Below are positions 22,861 through 31,303 of a DNA stretch of 64,000 nt, piece by piece. The first letter of the stretch is position 1, and every line of letters begins with the position of its first letter. The stretch is from Ananas comosus (taxonomy: Eukaryota > Streptophyta > Magnoliopsida > Poales > Bromeliaceae): NCBI RefSeq assembly GCF_001540865.1, contig NC_033639.1, forward strand, positions 7,672,865 through 7,736,864, read 5' to 3'. A program made the translations under genes and the position numbers. Below the pieces are notes generated by a model. The model did no database searches. It was not told the origin of the DNA and saw nothing but the letters and a program-made list of their open reading frames with translations.

Positions 22861-22890
22861 TGACCGCAACAAAGCGCGGTTGAACACTAG
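22861..22890 (+). mobile_element. Helitron 3' terminus (hairpin plus CTAG)
   Basis: A stem gaccgc/gcggtt with an 8-base loop is followed by gaacactag and then T. This is the canonical layout of a Helitron 3' end. Confidence 0.7.
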
Positions 22891-22974
22891 TTTGTGTTAA
22901 TACTACACTACCAACACTACTTAAAAAGAGTTACTGATGTACAGTTAAAACTAATTATATAGAGGTGAGGATAT

Positions 22975-23530
22975 TTGATAGATGACTCCTATAAGTTTTT
23001 TGAGAAGCATTGATATTCAGTTTCCTTCTAATATCTAAATTTTGTTCAAAACTAATAGTAGTTGGAAAATTAATTAACTCTATAGGAACAAAATATTTGC
23101 CTTTTCTACTGTGGAAATAGGCAGCAGAAAGCTTCCCCCATATGAATAGCTTTCAAAGCACAATGTGTAGAGATCTTCCCCTATATCAATAGCTTTCAAA
23201 AGCACAATGTGTTTCATGTCTGTCCTGTGATAACGTTTTGTATATAGTGTTCATAATTGTTGTGTGCACAAAATAACACAAAATGTGTGACTAAACCGCC
23301 AAGGACAAAAACTTGTTCTAGCCCTTTTTTTTAATTATTTTTATAAATTTTAAATTATTGTCCAATTACATTGACTGAGTTAAAACTTGACCCAAATCAA
23401 TACATTGGGTCCATTCCAGTCCAAGTAATTGCTTGCAAATCAATTTGAGACATTATATCCTGTTCAAACAAAGTTAATCCAACCACACTCAAATACCATG
23501 CATATTTCACATGAGCTGTTTCTCCAACCC
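22975..23530. repeat. Dispersed repeat B, copy 1
   Basis: This is colinear with 56258-56872. Shared segments include gatattcagtttccttctaa, tatatcaatagctttcaaaa, ataattgttgtgtgcacaaa (one mismatch), and accatgcatattt near the end. No coding frame is present. Confidence 0.85.
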
Positions 23531-23549
23531 ACTGTAAAGTTCAGAACAA

Positions 23550-23925
23550 CAGTCAAAAAAAAAGAAAAAAAGAAAAATTATTGTGATAGAACTCACTGTA
23601 AAGTTCAGAACCGATAGTGAATTTACAAATTACAAATAAACACTTGGTATGACAAAATTTTGTTCATTATTCGGTTTATAGTTTGTGGTTTTAAATTAGT
23701 TTAAATCAGTTCAAAATATTAGTTAACTAGTTTTAGCGTCAAGTGCACGTAAACTATAGTAATGATCCTTTTAATCTAATTTATAACATTCTAATAAAAA
23801 GTTATATATATATAATAACAATAAATAACGAAATAATAAGACAAATCAAATCATACTATCTAATATGGATTAAAACATGTACAACATAATTCTATTATTA
23901 GATGGATCATATTTGACTCCAGAAT
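23550..23925. repeat. Dispersed repeat A, copy 2
   Basis: See 17520-17890. Here it directly follows repeat B. Within it, gatggatcatatttgactcc is nearly repeated in tandem (about 23900 and 23940). Confidence 0.8.
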
Positions 23926-23966
23926 ATAATTCTATTATAAATGGATCATATTTGACTCCAGAATAA

Positions 23967-25129
23967 GGGCCTGATTGGCGTAACTTTTAGAAAAGTGATT
24001 TTTTCAGAAGTGATTTTAGTTTTGAGAATTGATTTTGGTGAAAAGCTATAGACTGTTTGGCTGACTTTAGATAAAAGTGATTTTTTTGAAGTGATTTTCT
24101 AAAACTGTTTGGCAAAAATTTTTTGAAGCTTACATATATTAATATTTTTACTAAAATTCATTTTAAAATAATTTAAATTTAAATTTGAATTTAAATTAAA
24201 ATTTTAAATTTGAATTAAAGTACAATTTTTAAATTTCAAATTTGTAAAAAAATAAATTTGAAATTTTTCAAAATTTTTTTAAATTTAAAAATTGAATTTT
24301 TAAATCTAAATTTAAATATTTAATTTTCCAATCTAAAATTAAATTTTGAATTTGAAATTTAAAATTTAAAATTTGAATTTCAAATTTTAAATTTAAATTT
24401 TGAATTTCAAATTTCAAATATTAATTTAAAATTTAAAATTTAATATTTGGAATTTGAATTTCAAATTTCAAAATTTAAAATTTAATTTCAAAACTCAAAT
24501 TTAAAATTTAAAATTTGAAATTCAAAATTTAAAATTAAATTTTGAATTTTGAATTTTAAAATTTAAATGTAAAATTAAAAATTTAAATATCAAATTTCAA
24601 ATTTTAAAATTTGAAATTTAAAATTATAAGTTTGTAATTTGAAAATTAAAACTTGTAATTTTAAATTTTAAATTTTCAAAATTTTAAATTTAAGTTTTTA
24701 AAATCTGAAATGTCAAAATTTAAATTTTATCTTAAATTTAAAATTTTAAAATTTTAAAATTTTAAATTTTAAAATTTGAGATTTGAAACTTAAATTGAAA
24801 ATTTAAAATCTAAATTTTAAATTTTAAATTTGAAAAGTTGAGGTTTAAAAAATCAAATATGAATTTAAAATTTTAAAATTTAAATTTAATATTAAATTTA
24901 TACTTTGAATCTAAAATAAAAATAAAAATTTGAAGTTTCAGTCAAAAATCAGAATCAGTTTTGGAGAAGCAGTTTTTTTGTACTTCTGATTCTGGAGCCT
25001 TCAAAATCAATTTTTCTGATTCTGTAATACAGAATCAAAATTTTCATCTGTCGTTCCCAAACGCTATACTGAGCTCAAAAGTGATTTTGGGCTTAAAATT
25101 ACTTCTGAGAAGCCTGGCCAAACACCCCC
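23967..25129. mobile_element. AT-rich TIR element, PIF/Tourist-like, copy 2
   Basis: The left end is gggcctgattggcgtaactt and the right end, inverted, is gggggtgtttggccaggctt. Mirrored sub-terminal motifs include aaaagtgattttt and agaatcag. The interior is simple AAATTT-type DNA as in the copy at 13979. No intact TTA duplication remains, so the ends are given to within a few bases. Confidence 0.75.
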
Positions 25130-25404
25130 GCTCAATTAGCTGGTTTTTTTTTTTTTTTTTTTTTTTTGGTAGGTCAAAACTGTTACTGTACCAAAAAAGT
25201 GTTTTTCAACATCAATGAAAGGCCTCACCTACCTTTATCGTGGTGTCAACTGGCTGGGGTTATTCACACTTTTCGAAGAGCCAAGGCCCGATTGGAGGAG
25301 AGACTGGGCCCATTAATGGTTATTTATATTTTTTTAAGATCCAAGGTCCGGTTGGAGGAGAGATTAGGCCCGTTAATGATTCTCAGGGAGGGCCCGTCAG
25401 CCGC

Positions 25405-26349
25405 ATGATGACAACTCCCTTTGGCCCGGGGCATGTTTGGAAGGTCCTTGCACGCATTGAAGGAGGGTGTCAACCTGGCCCACTCTGTTGGGTGCCCAGT
25501 GCTGGTTCGCTGCGGGGGCCCACCGACCTGAACCCATGCTGTGCTTGCAGATCGGGCCCCCTCGGATCTGACCAGTATTGGGGTCCCCATGTTCACGGCC
25601 CGATTGAAGGAGGCGAAGATCCAGGGCCCGACGCGACGTGGGCTGATGCTAACACCGAGAGGGGTTCGGGAGAAACCACTCTGGGGCCCTTCTTTTGCAT
25701 CAATTCAGCCAACGAAGGCCCTGGCGGACCTCTTCGTTGTGCAGGCCATCCTCGGGTTTCCAACCGTCTCCTCGCGGACGGCGTGGAGCGCATCGCGATG
25801 AACCCCGGCGGACCTTTTCGTTGTGCTGGTCATCCTGGGGTTTTCAACCATCTCCTCGTGGACGACGTCGAGCTCAACGCGATGACCCTAGGACCCACTC
25901 ACCAAGGCTCGCTCAACGGCTCAGGCCCCCATGAACCGTATCTGCACTCGGGACTCCCAGAGGGCCTCATGGGTCCAGATTTGTTTGTTGAAGGTGACGG
26001 CTGGGGGCCAGAGTCTCCATTGGCCGGTGCACCTCTCGGATCAGCTTCGAACGCCATACACAGTGGCCCCGGGAACATCCCAACCGTGGTCGGGGAAGCA
26101 GTGTTATCCCCGTGCGAGTTGAGGGGGCCGACTAGATTAAGTGCGCGCCTGCTGTCGTCGACAAAGGTCTCGGTGCTTGAGCGGGCGAAGCGCAGGAAAG
26201 CAACCCTCTTGGAAGGACAGGTATCTAGTTCGACGACCCTTGCTCGTAAATGGGATAGCAATAAGGTCAGGTCGAAAAGCGCTCGTTGTGGGGTGAAGCT
26301 CACGGCTACTGATGCCGAAGAACTTCACAAGTTCATGTTGCGTGGATGA
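25405..26349 (+). CDS. LINE ORF1-like protein, probably 5'-truncated
   Basis: The frame is open from 25240 (a GTG), with its first ATG at 25405, giving 314 residues from that ATG. It is rich in Gly and Pro with many 'GP' dipeptides. It contains an internal duplication: a GGPLRCAGHPRVSNRLLADG segment is followed by a near copy, GGPFRCAGHPGVFNHLLVDD. The C-terminus is basic (ERAKRRKATLLEG, then RKWDSNKVRSKSARCG), consistent with nucleic-acid binding. I see neither the DUF4283-type domain nor a CCHC knuckle usual in plant LINE ORF1. It ends 57 bp before ORF2, and its position is what identifies it. Upstream, the coding strand holds another short duplication (about 25285 and 25345). Confidence 0.6.
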   Translation: MMTTPFGPGHVWKVLARIEGGCQPGPLCWVPSAGSLRGPTDLNPCCACRSGPLGSDQYWGPHVHGPIEGGEDPGPDATWADANTERGSGETTLGPFFCINSANEGPGGPLRCAGHPRVSNRLLADGVERIAMNPGGPFRCAGHPGVFNHLLVDDVELNAMTLGPTHQGSLNGSGPHEPYLHSGLPEGLMGPDLFVEGDGWGPESPLAGAPLGSASNAIHSGPGNIPTVVGEAVLSPCELRGPTRLSARLLSSTKVSVLERAKRRKATLLEGQVSSSTTLARKWDSNKVRSKSARCGVKLTATDAEELHKFMLRG

Positions 26350-26406
26350 TCGGTTGTCCGACTGGTGTCGAGTTAATGTCGGCTTTTGTGTGTGTCGATT
26401 TAGCTC

Positions 26407-29400
26407 ATGTTTAAGATATTTACTTGGAATGTTAGGGGTCTGAACGACCCGGTCAAGCGTCGTGGGGTCAAGTCTGTTGTTTCTAAACTTTTTGGTTCGA
26501 TCGTATGTATCCAAGAATCGAAAGTAGACTCTGTTTCTCGTTCTTTCCTACGATCGTGTTGCGGTTCAAGTTTCGACAGATGCCACTTCATTCCTGCTAT
26601 TGGGGCTTCTGGTGGTTTAATTACCTGTTGGAACTCCAAAAGTTTCTTATGTATGGAAGCCATTTTTCGTGAATACTCGCTCACCCTAAATATGAAGCAT
26701 TCAGACAGCGGAAAGTGTTTTTACCTTACAAATGTTTACGGGCCACCGACATGGGACGGAAAAGAAGAGTTCTGTTCGGAAATCCTCTCTCTGAGCGAGA
26801 TGTGTTCTAACAACTGGGTCATTTGCGGGGATTTCAATCTAACTAGGAATCAAGCTGAACGAGCTGAAAATCCGTGGAGTTCTAGAGCGATGTCAATGTT
26901 CGTAGACCTAATCTCGAACCTCGAAGTTATTGACCTGCCTATCTCCAACCAAAATTTCACCTGGTCAAATATGCAGCGTACACCGACCCAGGCCAAATTA
27001 GATAGATTTCTGGTATCAACGGAATGGGATCAAAACTACCCGCACTGCAAGGTCTCTGCGTTGCCAAGGATTACATCGGATCATACCCCATTAGTTCTTT
27101 CTACTGGGATCCGTCCCACTCCGAGGAGATTTCGGTTCGAGAGGGTCTGGCTCACTAAAGAGGATTTCTCTAACAAAGTACCAATTTGGTGGAATGAGGT
27201 CAATAATAAGAATTCGGCTATCCTCACTTTGACGGCAAAACTGAGACACTGTAGAGTCAGGATGAAGGAATGGTGTAAGACGAATTTCTATAGTATAGCC
27301 AACGCAATAAAGTGTATTCAGGAGGAAATCCAAAGGATTGATATTCAAGAGGAACGAAGCATCCTATCGCAGGAAATACGAGATAAACGGATAGACCTCA
27401 AATCTCAACTGCAGCTCATACTCAAAGAGGAAGAAATTCTTTGGAAAACGAGAGCGAAACAACACTGGCTGAAAGAAGGTGACAGAAATACGAAATTTTT
27501 CCACGCAGTGGCAAATGGACGGAAGCGGAGTAATATGATAGAGTTTATTGAAGACGATTCAGGTAGACAAATCTTCAACGACATTCAAAAGAGATCATAT
27601 TTTTTTCAGTCCTACAAACGACAGTTTGGAAGGGAGAATGAAGGTCCTCCATCAAGGGGGGATTGGGGCGATCTATTTCGGCCGGACGTCTTATCAGACC
27701 CGGATGCCCTTACTGGTCCGTTTACAATAGAAGAGGTTAAGAAAGCCACCTTCCAACTGGGAGGTGATAAGGCACCTGGACCTGATGGATTTCCTATGAT
27801 CTTTTTCCAACAGTTCTGGGAGACGGTTAAGGAGAGCATTTTTAATATATTCACAGACCTTTACAATAACGCGCTCCAAACGGCCCCGTCAGATTATACA
27901 TACATTTGTCTCATTCCAAAAAAAGAAGAAGCGCGTAAAGTTAACGACTTCCGGCCAATTTGTCTCATTAATGGAATACAAAAGATCATATCTAAAGTGC
28001 TGGTGAACAGACTTGCATCCATTTTGCCGACGATAATATCTCCATCGCAATCGGCCTTTCTGAAAGGCCGTCTTCTAGCTGACTCTTTCGTTACTGCAAG
28101 TGAACTCCTCAATTGGTGCGTAAAAGTCGGTAAAGAGTGTGTAAGCATTAAGGTTGACTTCGAGAAAGCTTACGACAATGTGAGCTGGAACTTCCTACAT
28201 AATGTTTTCAGATGGCTGGGTTTTAGTGAGAAGTGGTGGAACTGGATTGAACAGTGTATATGTAACACAAAAGTCGCCGTATTGGTAAACGGATCGCCGA
28301 CGACGTGGATAAAAACAAGAAAGGGGCTCAGGCAGGGAGACCCACTTTCCCCCTACCTATTCATCTTGGTGGCTGACTGCCTTGCCAGGATAACGGAAGC
28401 AGCAAGGAACAATAACTTGATTCAGGGGATTGGCCCAACCACAAACTGTCAGGCAGTACTTCTTCAGTATGCGGATGACACTTTATTCTTCTCAGAGCCT
28501 AAGAAGTCTGCAATGCGAAATATGCTGTTCCTCTGGAAGATGTTTGAATGGGCTTCAGGACTTAAGATAAATACGAATAAAACGGAATTACTCTACTTGG
28601 GCCCTAACGTAGGTAGAGCTAACAGACTTGCTGATATTTTGGGTTGTAAAGTGGGTAGGCTTCCATTTCGATACCTTGGGTTGACACTCCACACCAGAGC
28701 ACTGCGGAAGGAAGATTGGGCTCCGATTGTGAACCATATTGAGGCATGCATTGAAGGTTGGAAGGCAAAACTACTCTCTCAGGGGGGTAGACTTACTCTG
28801 GTAAACTCGGTGCTGTCGAATATACCGTTATTCTACTTTGCAATATTCAAGGCGCCGCAATGGGTTCTGAACCGTATAGAAGCCTTGAGAAGATCCTTCT
28901 TCTGGAAAGGATGGCCCAAAATTTCAGGGGGTTCATGTCTAGTCGGATGGAAATCGATATGTAAAAGCAAAAAGGAAGGGGGATTGGGGATCAAGGAGAT
29001 GGAAGCAATGAATACGGCTCTATTAACCAAATGGTGGTGGCGTTTCTTCAAAGAGCCGCAGCTGCTTTGGGGGAGGTTGATTAAATCGTTATACTATACT
29101 AGAAGACGGCCGTTACACGAGGGAAGAGCCTTCAGACCATATTCCCAGTGGTGGAGAAGTGTGATGAGATGTCGAGAGGTATTCAAATGTGGCGTTTCGT
29201 ATGTGCTCGGTGACGGGAAAAACATCAAACTGTGGTCAGATATTTGGATTGAAGAAACCCCACTGAGTACTCAGTTCCCTGAACTCCATTCCAATATTGT
29301 CAATAAGGAGCTCACAATTTCACAAAGCTGGAATGAAAAAGGGTGGAGATGGCGATTGATAACCAGAAGCCTCGATATAAATACCGCTAGGGACAATCGC

Positions 29401-30003
29401 CACCAAATGATGTTGTTCAAAAACCTACTCCCTCGATATTGTCCATCGGACACACCAGACACAATCAAATGGAGATGGACTGCGAATCAAATGTTTACGG
29501 TTAAATCCCTTTACGATTTCATCACCGATGCAGGTCAGAGAGACTCTATGTACGTCCACCTCTGGAAGCTCAAGATTCCGGACAAAATCAGAATATTCAT
29601 TTGGATCCTCCTTCGTAAGAGATTGCTTACCGCGGACAGATTAATCCGACAAGGCCGCAATGTCGAACAGTATTGTAACTTTTGTGCACTATTAGCTGAA
29701 ACATGTGATCACCTATTTCGGGATTGTGTTTTCGTCAGATACCTTTTATTCAGTACGGGATTGGCAGATATAAGCGATTCGGAATCAGGGGATGTCCGCC
29801 GGCTTTGGTCAGAGATAGGGTACATCCGCAATGCCGTGCTGCGAGAGAAAAATCTAATCCGTTTGGTGGCAATCTGGTGGGTGGTCTGGACGGAGCGAAA
29901 CAACATTATCTTTCGGGACGTGAGTCCCAACGCTACCAAGGCGCTCGAACGAGTCAACTCCTTGAATAGAGACTGGACTAGAGACTGGACTGAGATTCCT
30001 TGA
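26407..30003 (+). CDS. LINE ORF2: endonuclease and reverse transcriptase
   Basis: This is an uninterrupted 1198-codon frame. Residues 1-230 form an AP-like endonuclease: FTWNVRGLND at the start, IQESK, WVICGDFNLTRN and SDHTPLVL. Residues about 450-740 form the reverse transcriptase: KAPGPDGFPMIFFQ, FRPICL, SAFLKGR, KVDFEKAYD, GLRQGDPLSPYLFIL and the catalytic YADD at about residue 687. Residues about 1045-1120 form the zf-RVT region, with IPDKIRIFIW and a C-x2-C...H...C cluster (CNFC, CDHLFRDC). It nicks target DNA and primes cDNA synthesis on the LINE RNA. Absence of any stop or frameshift suggests a fairly recent insertion. Whether it is active is unknown, because the 5' end appears incomplete. 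Confidence 0.97.
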   Translation: MFKIFTWNVRGLNDPVKRRGVKSVVSKLFGSIVCIQESKVDSVSRSFLRSCCGSSFDRCHFIPAIGASGGLITCWNSKSFLCMEAIFREYSLTLNMKHSDSGKCFYLTNVYGPPTWDGKEEFCSEILSLSEMCSNNWVICGDFNLTRNQAERAENPWSSRAMSMFVDLISNLEVIDLPISNQNFTWSNMQRTPTQAKLDRFLVSTEWDQNYPHCKVSALPRITSDHTPLVLSTGIRPTPRRFRFERVWLTKEDFSNKVPIWWNEVNNKNSAILTLTAKLRHCRVRMKEWCKTNFYSIANAIKCIQEEIQRIDIQEERSILSQEIRDKRIDLKSQLQLILKEEEILWKTRAKQHWLKEGDRNTKFFHAVANGRKRSNMIEFIEDDSGRQIFNDIQKRSYFFQSYKRQFGRENEGPPSRGDWGDLFRPDVLSDPDALTGPFTIEEVKKATFQLGGDKAPGPDGFPMIFFQQFWETVKESIFNIFTDLYNNALQTAPSDYTYICLIPKKEEARKVNDFRPICLINGIQKIISKVLVNRLASILPTIISPSQSAFLKGRLLADSFVTASELLNWCVKVGKECVSIKVDFEKAYDNVSWNFLHNVFRWLGFSEKWWNWIEQCICNTKVAVLVNGSPTTWIKTRKGLRQGDPLSPYLFILVADCLARITEAARNNNLIQGIGPTTNCQAVLLQYADDTLFFSEPKKSAMRNMLFLWKMFEWASGLKINTNKTELLYLGPNVGRANRLADILGCKVGRLPFRYLGLTLHTRALRKEDWAPIVNHIEACIEGWKAKLLSQGGRLTLVNSVLSNIPLFYFAIFKAPQWVLNRIEALRRSFFWKGWPKISGGSCLVGWKSICKSKKEGGLGIKEMEAMNTALLTKWWWRFFKEPQLLWGRLIKSLYYTRRRPLHEGRAFRPYSQWWRSVMRCREVFKCGVSYVLGDGKNIKLWSDIWIEETPLSTQFPELHSNIVNKELTISQSWNEKGWRWRLITRSLDINTARDNRHQMMLFKNLLPRYCPSDTPDTIKWRWTANQMFTVKSLYDFITDAGQRDSMYVHLWKLKIPDKIRIFIWILLRKRLLTADRLIRQGRNVEQYCNFCALLAETCDHLFRDCVFVRYLLFSTGLADISDSESGDVRRLWSEIGYIRNAVLREKNLIRLVAIWWVVWTERNNIIFRDVSPNATKALERVNSLNRDWTRDWTEIP

Positions 30004-30017
30004 ATAGAGACTGAACG

Positions 30018-30049
<32 letters not shown>

Positions 30050-30540
30050 CAGTTTATCGGTCTTTCTTGTATCCATTCGGACCTTTTAGGAGACCCTAGC
30101 TGTCTCCAACTTGTACGCTTAGTTCATTTCACTTAATGAATGAAGCAGGTAGCTTGCTACCTTATTCTCAAAAAAAAAAAAAAAAAAAAAAAGATTTGCA
30201 TTTATGGATCATGGAACCTTGATTCCCTATTTTAAGCAAAAGCAAAGATGGTGGCTAATAACAGCATGGAACTTTATTCTATTATTATTCTTTTACTTTT
30301 GAGCTTATAACTAAATTATTTATGAACATAACTTTTGGCCTAACTACAAAAAGGATCACTGTTTATAATTAATCTTCTCATTATGAGAAAATCAAATTAA
30401 CTAAACAACAATAATATGCTCATAAAAGAACATAAAGTAGATGAAAGAGAATATATAGGAGAGAAATTAAAGAAAAGCCAAATGAATTAATTACCTGAAA
30501 TTTTTTTAAAAGTTATCTGGTTTATAATACACATTATGAT

Positions 30541-31229
30541 TTAGAATTGCAATTGGGTCCATGCTATTGCCAACCATATACATGTCAACCAAAGCCCTGC
30601 ATGAAATAGATTATAAAAAAATCATTTATTAGCTACAATTTATGATAGAATTTTGGTAAAAATGTATGAAGACCCATCAACTTTATGCCGTTCTGAAATG
30701 GCCCCTTGAACTATGATTTTCTGATTGAACCCCCTCTCAACTTTTGATTTTTTTTTACCAAGTTAATTAACAAGAACTGTGATTTTTTTATTGAGACCCC
30801 CTCAATAGAATCGAGTGATTTTAGCTAAATAAATTAAAAATTTACGAAAGTGATCGCTAATTTTATCAAATTTAATAGTTTAAACTAATTTGTAGCGAAT
30901 AAAACTAGATTATATAATGCTTATAACTAATTCAGTCATGAAATTCAACAAAAATGTTTAACTAAATTGACTATAGAAGCTCAAACTAAAATGACCCAGA
31001 AATTAAAGTGTCAATCAAAACAATTAAACTTGGAAGCTGTATTTCAGATTGCCATATAGTTGAGGGGTCTCCAAACATTTCCACTGAGAATTTAATAAAA
31101 TAAAATGCTGAAAAGCCATTTTAAGGCTATTAGTATTTAACCCAATTTTGTCAGATTCTGAGTCTGGAAAGTTCTGAAAATAAAATAAAAAATATCTTAA
31201 AAAATATTAAAAAGGCCAAAATGGTTTTA

Positions 31230-31303
<74 letters not shown>

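Larger units (their letters stand above)
13794..22890 (+). mobile_element. Probable Helitron with nested insertions
   Basis: The 3' end is convincing: gaccgc-aacaaagc-gcggtt forms a hairpin, followed by gaacactag and a flanking T (22890/22891). The 5' end is tentative: tctattacatctattacata at 13794 follows an A and precedes the motif ccacgtggcac, which often occurs near plant Helitron starts. If both ends belong together, the element is about 9.1 kb but includes a 1.1-kb TIR element and a 2.2-kb solo LTR, leaving about 5.8 kb of its own. No Rep/helicase frame is visible. The 3' end alone deserves about 0.7; the pairing is weaker. Confidence 0.4.
25143..30193 (+). mobile_element. L1-type LINE retrotransposon with intact ORF2
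   Basis: It comprises a T-run (25145-25168), an ORF1-like frame, a full ORF2 and a 3' region ending aaagcaggtagcttgctacc-like sequence and a poly(A) tail (about 30170-30193). The same 3' motif precedes A-runs at about 43980-44010 and, inverted, at 46411-46445, so it is the family's 3' terminus. No target duplication was found: the bases after the tail (gatttgcattta) do not recur near 25143. The 5' end is therefore uncertain and probably truncated. Confidence 0.92.
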
